From an uncultured Collinsella sp. (GTDB taxonomy: Bacteria > Actinomycetota > Coriobacteriia > Coriobacteriales > Coriobacteriaceae): DNA of 14,008 bases. The position numbers and the translations under genes are program-made. The notes under the pieces are model-generated. The model did not search any database. It was not told the DNA's origin and worked only from the letters and a program-made list of their open reading frames with translations. The stretch lies in the NCBI GenBank assembly GCA_902478765.1, contig CABSMN010000008.1, positions 1 through 14,008 of the forward strand, in the 5' to 3' direction. Positions 5,938-13,194 of this stretch are shown here, in pieces. The stretch's first letter is position 1, and each line of letters begins with the position of its first letter.

Positions 5938-8828
5938 CGGCGCCGCTCGTGGCGTGCGCGCCACAGCTGTAGATAGTGCCCGATTTGTGCCGACTCGATG
6001 CGCTGATAGGAGCTCGTGGGCAGCGACGTTAAGAATTTCTTGCCGTAGCCCTTCGTCACCAGGCGCGGGTCGGCCAAGATGAGTACGCCACAATCGGTCG
6101 ATGAGCGAATGAGGCGACCGGCTGCCTGCTTGACCTCGAGCACGGCCTCGGGCAGCGAATAGCGCGCCCAAGCGCGGTCTTCGCGCAGATTGCGCTCGCA
6201 TGAGAGCGGGTCTGTGGGGCTCGAAAACGGCAGCTTGGGGATGATGACGCAGCGCAGCGTCTCGCCGCTGGCGTCAAATCCTTCCCAAAAGGCCTTAAGC
6301 GCAAAGAGCGACGAGGTCGGTTCGTTGATAAAGCGGTCGCGCAGACGGCGAGGAGACGAGTTGCGCTGCTGGCAGTTGAGTTCCAGACCCGCACGAGCCA
6401 TCTTGGGCTCGACGCGAGCGTACAGCTCCTCCATGTCACGCCTATTGGTGAACAGCGTGAGCACCGAGCCGCCCATGGCGAGATGAGCGTCGACCAGCAC
6501 GCGCTCGAGCGCCGAAAGATAGCCTTCGCGGTCGCGCGGATCGGGGATATCGCCCGCAACGACTACAGCCATATTCGAATCGAAGTCGTAGCTCGAATCC
6601 AAGTGCAGCGACGATGATGTCGAGGCACCGATGCGATCGAGGCCGACGGCGTGGTTAAAGTGCTCAAAGCTCTTGGAAACCGTCATGGTCGCCGATGCAA
6701 AGATAGCCGTGTGGACCTCGGGCAGCCACTCGGTTGCCAAGGCCTCGCCAATATCGATGCGCTCCGCAGTCATCGACTCGCCGCCGGCACGCAGCCTGCG
6801 ATTGACTTGCAACGAGTACACGTAGTGTTCGTCGGTACCGTCAATGATGAGCTTGAGGTTCTCGGCCAGCTCATGCAGGCGGCGCGAGATATCACCCAGG
6901 TCGACAACAACCTCGGGCTTGTCGGCGGCGACGGCTTGCACCAGCGCGTCTACGCTCTTGTCAGCTTGTTCCAATGCGTCGATGGCAGTGTAGGCCGACT
7001 GTAAGAAATCATGCCAGTCGTCTGATTCGCGCAGCTCGGGGCCAATCCATAGATTGGCATTGTCATAACCCCCACGGGCACGGCGACCGAGCTCGCGAAC
7101 GCCATCGAACACGTCGGCGATTGCCATGCTCGCGCGCGCAGCCGTCGACGTCGCCTTGGCAGTAAGGCCCAGATAGAGCGTAGAGCCCTCGGAGGTTGCC
7201 AAATCACGGGAAACCTGGCTTAGCGCGCCGGCGCTCGAGCCACCCAGGCGCTCAAACAGAACACGCGATTCATCCGCCGACACCACGCGCGCCCACTGAC
7301 GGCGCGCCTCGCGCTCGATGGAATGGGCCTCGTCGATTACCCAATGACGAATCGGAGGTAAAATCCTGCCCTCGGCCGCGACATTGCGGAACAGCAGGGA
7401 ATGGTTGGTGACCACCACATCGGCATGCGCCGCACGACGGCGAGCGCCGTGGACCAAACATTTATCAGGGAAAAACGGGCAGAGGCGACGAGCACACTCG
7501 CGCGAGGCCGTCGTAAAGTCGGGGCGGTTGACGCTGCGCCACCGAATGCCGAGCGAGTCGAGGTCGCCATCGGCTGATTGGCAGACGTACGCCATAATGA
7601 CCGCGACCGCCGTGAGCGTGTCCGCCGGATCGCGCTTGGTGGTAATCTCGACCTGGCCTCGGCTCATGCGCTCAAGCTTGCGCAGGCACGGATAGTGGTC
7701 ATAGCCCTTGAGAGCGCAAAATGACAGACCACCGTCCAGTTGCTCGGCAAGTTTTGGCAGCTCATGGTACATGAGCTGGTCGGCAAGATTGTTCGATTTG
7801 GTCGCAATACCAACCGTGATGTTGTTACGGCGTGCTGCCTCGGCAAAAGGCACCAGATAGGCCATCGATTTGCCGACGCCCGTGCCCGCCTCAATTACGC
7901 GATGTGTGCCCGTGACCAGCGCATCGCGGACCTCGAGCGCCATCGCGATCTGCTCATCACGCGGCTCGTAAGTGGGATACATGCGATTGACCAGGCCACC
8001 CGGCGCATAGTCTGCCTCAATCTCCTCACGACTCGGCATCTTGAGGACCGGCAGTTCGTCGGCGTCCACCCGATCGTCGGCGCGATCGGCCTTGAGAACG
8101 TCAGCACGAGCGGCGCTGAGAGAGAAGATAGAACCAGGGTTCTGCCCCGCCAAGAATGAGAAGATAGGACGATAGGACCAAGGCACATCCGGATGCATGT
8201 CGGCTAGGCGCGCCATGAGGCCCTGGGGCAAGTCGGTGAGCGCCACGAGCAACACACGCCATACGCCACACAGGGCGTCGACGTCGGCATTGGCACGGTG
8301 TGATACCGAGTCACAGCCAAACAGATCGGCCATAAAAGACAGCTTGTGCGAGGCCAGGCGCGGAAGCGCGATGCGCGACAGCGCCAGCGAATCGATCCAG
8401 ATATCGCTCACGTTGACGCCGCCTTTGACCGACTCGATAAACGAGCGATCGAACGTGGCGTTATGTGCGATCACCGGGCAACCACCGACAAAATCGGCGA
8501 GAGCGGCGACGACCTCAGCGGCCGACGGGGCATCTGCCACATCGTCATTTGTAATGCTCGTGAGCTCGGTAATCTCGGCGGGAATTAGCTGCTTGGGATG
8601 CACGAAGGTATCGAAGCGGTCGACGATCTCGCGGCCCGAAAGACGGGCCGCCGAGATCTCGATCAGCTCGTTGTCCTGCACCGAAAGACCTGTGGTCTCG
8701 GTATCGAGGACAATCACATCTTCCTCGATAAGGCCGAAGGACTGCGTTTTGGCGCGTTCGGCAAGCGTGGCATAGGAGTCGATGACAAACTGCGGCGTTC
8801 CCGACGAAACCGCGTCCTCGATTAGCAT
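5934..8828 (-). CDS. dinG: DinG-family protein: DEDDh 3'-5' exonuclease fused to Fe-S SF2 helicase
   Basis: A 964-residue two-part DNA repair enzyme. Residues about 37-195 are a DnaQ-like DEDDh exonuclease with all motifs present: DTETTG (42-47), HNATFD (122-127) and HRANADVD (177-184). Residues about 275-950 are an XPD/DinG-type helicase: Walker A GTGVGKS (315-321), DEAH (499-502), SATMT (712-716), FWEGFD (847-852) and motif VI QAAGRLIRS (901-909). Four cysteines at 381, 445, 450 and 457 match the spacing pattern of the DinG/XPD 4Fe-4S cluster, followed by the usual TNHSLLF. E. coli DinG unwinds DNA and R-loops, while the exonuclease-bearing Firmicute DinG studied in S. aureus acts as a nuclease. 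This protein has both domains apparently intact. Its ATG overlaps the ddl stop by 7 bases with no clear Shine-Dalgarno site, implying coupled translation. Confidence 0.92.
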   Translation of the reverse strand: MLIEDAVSSGTPQFVIDSYATLAERAKTQSFGLIEEDVIVLDTETTGLSVQDNELIEISAARLSGREIVDRFDTFVHPKQLIPAEITELTSITNDDVADAPSAAEVVAALADFVGGCPVIAHNATFDRSFIESVKGGVNVSDIWIDSLALSRIALPRLASHKLSFMADLFGCDSVSHRANADVDALCGVWRVLLVALTDLPQGLMARLADMHPDVPWSYRPIFSFLAGQNPGSIFSLSAARADVLKADRADDRVDADELPVLKMPSREEIEADYAPGGLVNRMYPTYEPRDEQIAMALEVRDALVTGTHRVIEAGTGVGKSMAYLVPFAEAARRNNITVGIATKSNNLADQLMYHELPKLAEQLDGGLSFCALKGYDHYPCLRKLERMSRGQVEITTKRDPADTLTAVAVIMAYVCQSADGDLDSLGIRWRSVNRPDFTTASRECARRLCPFFPDKCLVHGARRRAAHADVVVTNHSLLFRNVAAEGRILPPIRHWVIDEAHSIEREARRQWARVVSADESRVLFERLGGSSAGALSQVSRDLATSEGSTLYLGLTAKATSTAARASMAIADVFDGVRELGRRARGGYDNANLWIGPELRESDDWHDFLQSAYTAIDALEQADKSVDALVQAVAADKPEVVVDLGDISRRLHELAENLKLIIDGTDEHYVYSLQVNRRLRAGGESMTAERIDIGEALATEWLPEVHTAIFASATMTVSKSFEHFNHAVGLDRIGASTSSSLHLDSSYDFDSNMAVVVAGDIPDPRDREGYLSALERVLVDAHLAMGGSVLTLFTNRRDMEELYARVEPKMARAGLELNCQQRNSSPRRLRDRFINEPTSSLFALKAFWEGFDASGETLRCVIIPKLPFSSPTDPLSCERNLREDRAWARYSLPEAVLEVKQAAGRLIRSSTDCGVLILADPRLVTKGYGKKFLTSLPTSSYQRIESAQIGHYLQLWRARHERRR

Positions 8829-9787
8829 GCAATGCCCGCTCGACGAAGGCCCATACGGATCAGGCTGTCACAGACCTGCGGGAACGTCATATCGTCTGTG
8901 TGGCGGATCTCATCCGGATACAGCGACGTATCGGTCATGCCGGGAATGGTATTGGTCTCGAGGATAACGGGGCCGTCCTCGCTCACGATAAAATCGCTGC
9001 GCGAGATACCCAAGCAACTGAGCGCCTTGTGAGCGGCACAGGCAAGCTCCTGGGCACGAGCGTAGTTCTCGGGTGAAATCTGCGCCGGAATGCGATGGAT
9101 GTCCGTAGGGTCGACATACTTCACGTCTAGATCGTAGAACTCGCAGTCCTCGGGCTTACGAATCTCGACAATCGGCAGAGCGCGCACGTCATCTTCGCCG
9201 TATACGCCGACGGTGATCTCGGTACCCTCGATACACTTCTCGACCAGCACTTTGTCGCCGTACTCAAACGCCTTGGCGATTGCCGCGGGCAGCTCGGAGG
9301 GCTCATGGACCAGGGAAATGCCATAGCTGGAACCGTTGACGGCTGGCTTCACAAAGCAGCGCTCGCCACAAACCTCGACGATATGATCGATATCGACTTC
9401 ATCGCCCACCTCGAGCGCAAGGCCGGGGGCAATGGGAATGCCCGCCTTGGCGTACAGGAGCTTAGAAACCTCCTTGTCGGCACCGCAGGCGCTGGCGAGC
9501 ACGCCCGAGGCCGTGTAGGGGATACCCAGGGTCTCCATGGCGCCCTGCATGGCGCCATCCTCGCCGCCGGCACCGTGCATGGCAATAAACGCCACGTCAA
9601 AGCCGCCGGTCGCCATGGTTACCATAAAATCATCGGCAGCCGTGTCGAGCAGCTCCACCGAAGTGTAGCCGGCCTCCTTCAAGGCAACCACGACGTTCTT
9701 TCCCGAATTGAGCGAGATCTCGCGCTCAGCGGAATGACCGCCCGCCAAGACCGCTACGTGCATGTTCTCTAGGCTTTTACCCGGCAT
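8822..9787 (-). CDS. ddl: D-alanine--D-alanine ligase
   Basis: A cytoplasmic ATP-grasp enzyme that joins two D-alanines for the peptidoglycan stem peptide. The 321-residue length is typical. Visible motifs are GGHSAEREISLNSG (16-29, catalytic Glu21), HGAGGEDGAMQG (71-82), FVKPAVNGSSYGIS (145-158), EKCIEGTEITVGV (183-195), FYDLDVKY (217-224), RSDF (263-266) and the metal-binding LETNTIPGMT (276-285). The omega-loop Tyr224 corresponds to Tyr216 of E. coli DdlB, which goes with D-Ala-D-Ala rather than D-Ala-D-lactate products. The usual NLGSS is replaced by VNGSS. The ATG at 9787 has GGAG 7 bases upstream; the later Met9 is a weaker choice. It is the first gene of a ddl-dinG unit, divergent from rlmN. 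Confidence 0.95.
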   Translation of the reverse strand: MPGKSLENMHVAVLAGGHSAEREISLNSGKNVVVALKEAGYTSVELLDTAADDFMVTMATGGFDVAFIAMHGAGGEDGAMQGAMETLGIPYTASGVLASACGADKEVSKLLYAKAGIPIAPGLALEVGDEVDIDHIVEVCGERCFVKPAVNGSSYGISLVHEPSELPAAIAKAFEYGDKVLVEKCIEGTEITVGVYGEDDVRALPIVEIRKPEDCEFYDLDVKYVDPTDIHRIPAQISPENYARAQELACAAHKALSCLGISRSDFIVSEDGPVILETNTIPGMTDTSLYPDEIRHTDDMTFPQVCDSLIRMGLRRAGIAC

Positions 9788-9872
9788 GGGCAGACTCCTC
9801 CTCTATAATTTCTGCAGCTGATACCATATTGTAGCGATACCCTCTACGTTTCCCCAAAATCGAAAGGCTTCC
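9788..9872. promoter_or_regulatory. Divergent ddl / rlmN promoter region
   Basis: Eighty-five bases lie between the divergent starts. For ddl (minus strand), TTGGGG at 9852-9857 and TACAAT at 9828-9833 are separated by 18 bases, a plausible sigma70-type promoter about 40 bases from the start codon. For rlmN (plus strand), a perfect TATAAT at 9804-9809 is a candidate -10 with no clear -35, so this assignment is weak. Ribosome sites are GGAG before ddl and AAAGG before rlmN. Confidence 0.5.
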
Positions 9873-10925
9873 ATGAATCCCAGGACTAAATCTCAGGACA
9901 TTCGCGACTTGAGCCAAAACGATATTCGCGAGCTCGTGGCCGAACTTGGCCAGCCCGCCTTCCGCGCGAAGCAACTCATTGAATGGGTCTTTGAGAAGAA
10001 CGTTTGTTCGTTTGACGACATGACCAACCTTCCTAAGGCCTTCCGCGAGCAGCTGAAAGAGGCATTTGCCTTCGACACGCCGACCGAGCTCACCAAGCAG
10101 GTGTCTAAGGATGGCTCCCGAAAATACCTACTCGAGTATCACGACGGCATCTCCGTCGAGACCGTCGGCATACCCCGTCGCAACAAGCTGTCTGTCTGTG
10201 TATCCACCCAAGCCGGCTGTGGCATGGGCTGCGCTTTTTGCGCCACCGGCCTGAACGGCCTCAAGCGCTCGCTGACCGCTCAGGAGATCGTTGACCAGGT
10301 ACTCCACGTTTCCAACGACTTTGGTGAGCGCGCGACGAGCGTAGTGTTCATGGGCCAGGGTGAGCCTTTTGCCAACTACGACGAGGTCCTCAAAGCACTG
10401 CGCATTCTTAATGACCCAGACGGTATCGGTATCGGAGCGCGTCATCTCACCGTCTCCACCAGCGGCGTTATTCCTGGTATTCGTAAGTTTGCCGAAATTC
10501 CTGAGCAGTTCACGCTCGCCGTCTCTCTGCACTCTGCCATTCAATCCACCCGCAATAAACTCATGCCGGGCGTTAAGAAGTACACACTTCTGCGCCTTCA
10601 CGAGGCTCTTCAGCTCTACACCGAAAAGACCGGCCGCCGACCGACGTACGAATACGCCATGATCGAGGGCGTCAATGACACCAATCCCGAGATGCAGGCA
10701 CTCTGTGACTTCTGCGAGGGCACGCTGTGCCATGTCAATCTGATTCAGCTCAACGATATCGAGGGCAGTCCTCTCAAGCCGTCGCCGATTCATAAGGTTG
10801 AAGACCTTCAGCGTCGTCTTGAGTCCCGTGGTATCGAGACCACCATCCGTAACTCTCGCGGCAACGATATCGACGCTGCTTGCGGCCAACTCAAGCAGCG
10901 CTTCAAGGTTCAGAAGAACGCATAG
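9873..10925 (+). CDS. rlmN: Dual-specificity rRNA/tRNA adenine C2-methyltransferase
   Basis: A radical SAM enzyme that methylates C2 of A2503 in 23S rRNA and, in E. coli, A37 of some tRNAs, supporting translational accuracy. The 350-residue protein has an N-terminal accessory domain (about 1-95) and the radical-SAM barrel. The cluster motif is C116-x3-C120-x2-C123 (GCGMGCAFC). Both catalytic cysteines are present: C109 in SVCVSTQ and C337 in DIDAACGQL. Other family marks are MGQGEPFANY (160-169) and the SAM-binding VSLHSA segment (217-222). The ATG is preceded by AAAGG at 5-base spacing. It is a monocistronic gene by context: divergent from ddl and followed by a terminator after a near-consensus parS. 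All key residues are intact. Cfr-type C8 methylation is less likely given the close match to RlmN's C-terminal motif. Confidence 0.95.
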   Translation: MNPRTKSQDIRDLSQNDIRELVAELGQPAFRAKQLIEWVFEKNVCSFDDMTNLPKAFREQLKEAFAFDTPTELTKQVSKDGSRKYLLEYHDGISVETVGIPRRNKLSVCVSTQAGCGMGCAFCATGLNGLKRSLTAQEIVDQVLHVSNDFGERATSVVFMGQGEPFANYDEVLKALRILNDPDGIGIGARHLTVSTSGVIPGIRKFAEIPEQFTLAVSLHSAIQSTRNKLMPGVKKYTLLRLHEALQLYTEKTGRRPTYEYAMIEGVNDTNPEMQALCDFCEGTLCHVNLIQLNDIEGSPLKPSPIHKVEDLQRRLESRGIETTIRNSRGNDIDAACGQLKQRFKVQKNA

Positions 10926-10941
10926 GGGAGACCAACCTAAA

Positions 10942-10957
10942 CGTTTCATGTGAAACA
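10942..10957. other. Variant parS site (14 of 16 consensus positions)
   Basis: CGTTTCATGTGAAACA differs from the parS consensus TGTTTCACGTGAAACA only at the first base and at one of the two central bases. It sits 16 bases after the rlmN stop and just before the rlmN terminator. It is about 2.1 kb from the three perfect sites. ParB should bind it, perhaps more weakly; binding is inference from the family consensus. Confidence 0.65.
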
Positions 10958-10960
10958 TCG

Positions 10961-10996
10961 AACAGCCCCGGTTGCTTAATTGCAACCGGGGCTGTT
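10961..10996 (+). terminator. rho-independent terminator after rlmN
   Basis: A perfect 15-bp inverted repeat pairs 10961-10975 with 10982-10996 (core GCCCCGGTTGC) around a 6-base AT loop (TTAATT), with TTT at the end of the right arm (10995-10997). It lies 35 bases after the rlmN stop. The U-tract is short, but the stem is strong. It could also work in the reverse direction for the convergent parAB transcript. Confidence 0.78.
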
Positions 10997-11053
10997 TCAT
11001 ATCTATCACTAATTTGCATCGCGCGTTTGTTCGACAACTTTTTCTCAAGAAAT

Positions 11054-11091
11054 AAGGGGTCCCTGCTCTGGCGTTAAGACACGGAACCCTT
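11054..11091 (-). terminator. Possible weak terminator for the parA-parB-YtxH-like transcript
   Basis: On the minus strand an imperfect 9-bp stem (AAGGGTTCC at 11083-11091 with GGACCCCTT at 11054-11062, one mismatch) encloses a 20-base loop and is followed by ATTTCTT. It lies 27 bases past the stop of the last gene. The long loop, mismatch and broken U-tract make this tentative. The rest of 10998-11117 shows nothing else I recognise, apart from a 12-bp palindrome TTAGGTACCTAA (11110-11121) that overlaps the stop codon. Confidence 0.35.
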
Positions 11092-11117
11092 CAAATAGGC
11101 TATTAATTGTTAGGTAC

Positions 11118-11372
11118 CTAAAAGCCTACATTTTCCCATTGATGATTAACCCAATCTTGATTAATCTTGGGATTCTTAGTTACCTGAGCGGTACGCATAG
11201 CGACATCCTCAGTCATAACATCCATTTTCGTTTTGGATGTATCGACGATATCCTGCGCTCCACGAAGCAGACGACCACGTAATTCATCATCTGTTGCGAC
11301 CTTAAATCCCGCAAATGCACCAACCGCTACAGTTGCAGCCAAAGCAAAAGCGGTCAGAACTTTATTCTTCAT
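11118..11372 (-). CDS. Small YtxH-like membrane-anchored protein downstream of parB
   Basis: An 84-residue protein. It starts with a short basic segment (MKNK) and a hydrophobic helix (about 5-23, Ala/Val/Phe-rich), then has a charged, probably helical region (DDELRGRLLRGAQDIVDTSKTKMD, 28-51; and TEDVAMRTAQVTKNP, 54-68) and a tail with two Trp (NQDWVNHQWE). A single N-terminal helix followed by an amphipathic K/E/T-rich helix is the layout of YtxH-like envelope proteins; the match is by general character, not a firm domain hit. The ATG at 11372 is chosen because GGGAGG lies 5 bases upstream. The frame continues to a TTG at 11390 with no advantage. It overlaps the end of parB by 11 bases, so it is translationally coupled to the segregation operon. 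Its role there is unknown. Confidence 0.75.
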   Translation of the reverse strand: MKNKVLTAFALAATVAVGAFAGFKVATDDELRGRLLRGAQDIVDTSKTKMDVMTEDVAMRTAQVTKNPKINQDWVNHQWENVGF

Positions 11373-12267
11373 CCTGACCTCCCTGGTCAAATTGAATCAT
11401 CTCGCCAAGAATGCGAGAGAGTTCTTCCTCGTCCTTAAACTCGATCTCGATTTTATTCTTGCCGCGCGAGCTCTTGACGCGAACATTCGTGTTAAACACC
11501 TGACGCAGAACGCGTGCAGCCTTCTTAAAAGACTGAGGCGTTGCAGGGCGGGGTGTTTTAGGCGTCTCTCCGGCAGAAAACAATGGAGCAAGATTTTCTG
11601 TCGCACGGACAGACAATCCCTCTGCATCAACCTTCTCAGCAAGCTTAATGCGCGCTTCTTCATACGGAACCGCAAGAATTGCACGAGCATGACCAGCAGT
11701 TAACTTGCCTTCGAAGATCATCTGCTGAACTACCTCTGGAAGATCAAGCAGGCGCAAAGAATTCGTGATTGCAGAGCGAGACTTGCTGACAGCCTTTGAC
11801 AAGGCTTCCTGAGTCATACCGCTCGCATCGATGAGCTGTCGATATCCCTTAGCCTCTTCGACGGGGTTAAGGTCAGAACGCTGAAGGTTTTCAATCAGCG
11901 CGAGTGCAAGCATCTCCTCATCATCAACGTCTTTAATGATGACGGGGAGCTCTTCAAGGCCAGCAAGCTTTGAAGCCTGATAGCGACGTTCACCCGCAAT
12001 AATCTCGTAGCCATTACCGTGCTTGCGCACAAGAAGCGGCTGCAGAACGCCATGCTCCTGGATTGACTCACTCAACTCGCGAAGCTCAGTTTCGTTGAAA
12101 TGAATTCGTGGCTGATTTGGGTTCGGAACGATATCTTCGATCGGAAGCTTGGTTTCCGAAGCAGCATTTGATGCTGACGCCGCAGATCCACCAGTCTCAT
12201 ATTCAGCTTCCGATACCAGCGCATTGAGTCCACGACCCAAGCCGCCGCGCTTCTTAGGGCTAGGCAC
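11362..12267 (-). CDS. parB: Chromosome partitioning protein ParB (CTP-dependent clamp)
   Basis: ParB binds parS, loads as a CTP-controlled sliding clamp and builds the nucleoprotein complex that ParA pulls during origin segregation. The 301-residue protein shows the standard order: a basic N-terminal GLGRGLNALV (9-17) that contacts and stimulates ParA, then the CTP-binding ParB/Srx domain (about 40-135) with GVLQPLLVR (73-81), GERRYQASKLAG (92-103) and ENLQRSDLNPVEEA (126-139). A helix-turn-helix parS-reading domain follows (about 148-235, TQEALSKAVSKSRSAITNSLRLL), then a C-terminal dimerisation domain (about 246-295). The start is GTG at 12265-12267, overlapping the parA stop by 8 bases, with GAGGTG just upstream inside parA. 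Four parS-like sites lie within 2.3 kb. All hallmarks are intact. Confidence 0.95.
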   Translation of the reverse strand: MPSPKKRGGLGRGLNALVSEAEYETGGSAASASNAASETKLPIEDIVPNPNQPRIHFNETELRELSESIQEHGVLQPLLVRKHGNGYEIIAGERRYQASKLAGLEELPVIIKDVDDEEMLALALIENLQRSDLNPVEEAKGYRQLIDASGMTQEALSKAVSKSRSAITNSLRLLDLPEVVQQMIFEGKLTAGHARAILAVPYEEARIKLAEKVDAEGLSVRATENLAPLFSAGETPKTPRPATPQSFKKAARVLRQVFNTNVRVKSSRGKNKIEIEFKDEEELSRILGEMIQFDQGGQDEE

Positions 12268-13060
12268 GCTTAATCACCTCTTTAGCAAGGTTCATATACG
12301 CCTTTGCGCCCTTATTCTGTGGCGCATAGGTAATTACAGGCTCACCGAACGACGGTGCTTCTGAAATTTTAACTGTACGTGGAATCAAGGTCTTGAATGC
12401 CTTGTCGCCAAAATATGATTGAACCTCTTCGACAACTTGGTTCGAAAGCGATGTGCGCGAATCATACATAGTCATGAGCACGCCATAAGTATCAAGGCTC
12501 TTATTAAGGCGTGTTTTAACCATCTTCATCGATTCAAGCAGCTTTGTGACACCTTCTAGTGCGTAATATTCGCACTGAATCGGAATCAAAACGCTATCTG
12601 CTGCCGTCAACGCATTAATCGTCAGCAAACCAAGAGAAGGCGGGCAATCGATAAAGATGAAGTCAAACTCATCTTGAATTGGTTCAAGCAAGTCCTTTAA
12701 GCGAGTTTCACGTGCAATCGCACTGACGAGCTCGATTTCAGCGCCTGCAAGCTGGATGGTAGCTGGAATTACGAATACCTTTTTGCAATTCGTATCAAGA
12801 ACAAGCGATTCGGCCGGCACATCATTCAGCAATGCATCGTAGATGCAGTGATCGAGTTCTTCTTTTTCGATTCCAAAACCACTCGTGCTATTACCCTGCG
12901 GGTCAAAATCAACAATGAGCGTCTTTCGTCCCTGCTCACCCAGTGCTGCTGCAAGGTTTACAGCCGTCGTTGACTTACCGACGCCGCCTTTTTGATTGAT
13001 GATTGCAATGATACGCGTGTCTTTTGCGCTCTTAGAACGCTTAACGTCGCGAAATCCCAC
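12260..13060 (-). CDS. parA: Chromosome partitioning ATPase ParA (Soj)
   Basis: A 266-residue MinD/ParA-type ATPase. ATP-bound dimers coat the nucleoid and are released by ParB, which creates the gradient that moves origins. The deviant Walker A is KGGVGKST (24-31) with signature Lys24, Walker A' is DFDPQGNST (51-59), and Walker B is FIFIDCPPSLG (134-144). The C-terminal ISEAPSFGEPV (232-242) is typical of Soj-type chromosomal ParA. The roughly 15-residue N-terminus has no DNA-binding domain, unlike plasmid type Ia ParA proteins. The start is GTG at 13058-13060 with AGGAGG 4 bases upstream. The gene is preceded by three parS sites, so ParB spreading could affect its transcription. It runs into parB with an 8-base overlap. 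Confidence 0.95.
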   Translation of the reverse strand: MGFRDVKRSKSAKDTRIIAIINQKGGVGKSTTAVNLAAALGEQGRKTLIVDFDPQGNSTSGFGIEKEELDHCIYDALLNDVPAESLVLDTNCKKVFVIPATIQLAGAEIELVSAIARETRLKDLLEPIQDEFDFIFIDCPPSLGLLTINALTAADSVLIPIQCEYYALEGVTKLLESMKMVKTRLNKSLDTYGVLMTMYDSRTSLSNQVVEEVQSYFGDKAFKTLIPRTVKISEAPSFGEPVITYAPQNKGAKAYMNLAKEVIKRA

Positions 13061-13099
13061 GGTCCCTCCTGGTGTGTATTAAAGCTGTCAAACGGAGGA

Positions 13100-13115
13100 T
13101 GTTTCACGTGAAACA
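13100..13115. other. parS: parS site 1 (perfect consensus)
   Basis: Exact TGTTTCACGTGAAACA, the 16-bp palindrome bound by chromosomal ParB. It lies 39 bases upstream of the parA start codon; flanking A and T extend it to an 18-bp palindrome. Confidence 0.95.
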
Positions 13116-13138
13116 TTCCGAATCGATATCAACCGCCA

Positions 13139-13154
13139 TGTTTCACGTGAAACA
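13139..13154. other. parS: parS site 2 (perfect consensus)
   Basis: Second exact copy of the 16-bp parS palindrome, starting exactly 39 bases after site 1. The 23-base spacer between them is unrelated to the next spacer, so only the palindromes are repeated. Confidence 0.95.
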
Positions 13155-13177
13155 TTGCAAGTTGTTAGTATCCATTA

Positions 13178-13193
13178 TGTTTCACGTGAAACA
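13178..13193. other. parS: parS site 3 (perfect consensus)
   Basis: Third exact parS copy, again 39 bases after the previous one. It ends one base before the rsmG stop codon (13195-13197, minus strand), so it occupies the very end of the rsmG-parA intergenic gap. Confidence 0.95.
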
Positions 13194-13194
13194 T

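Noticed and set aside
10128..11048. 306-codon minus-strand open frame over rlmN
   Set aside because: It is antisense to rlmN, which has every catalytic residue. The frame also runs through the rlmN terminator and the variant parS.
11110..11121. 12-bp palindrome TTAGGTACCTAA
   Set aside because: It overlaps the stop of the YtxH-like gene, is short and AT-rich, and can arise by chance; there is no supporting context for an operator.
13100..13193. Three regular repeats considered as a CRISPR-like array
   Set aside because: The repeats are the exact parS palindrome beside parA and parB; 16-bp repeats with 23-base spacers and no cas genes do not fit CRISPR.
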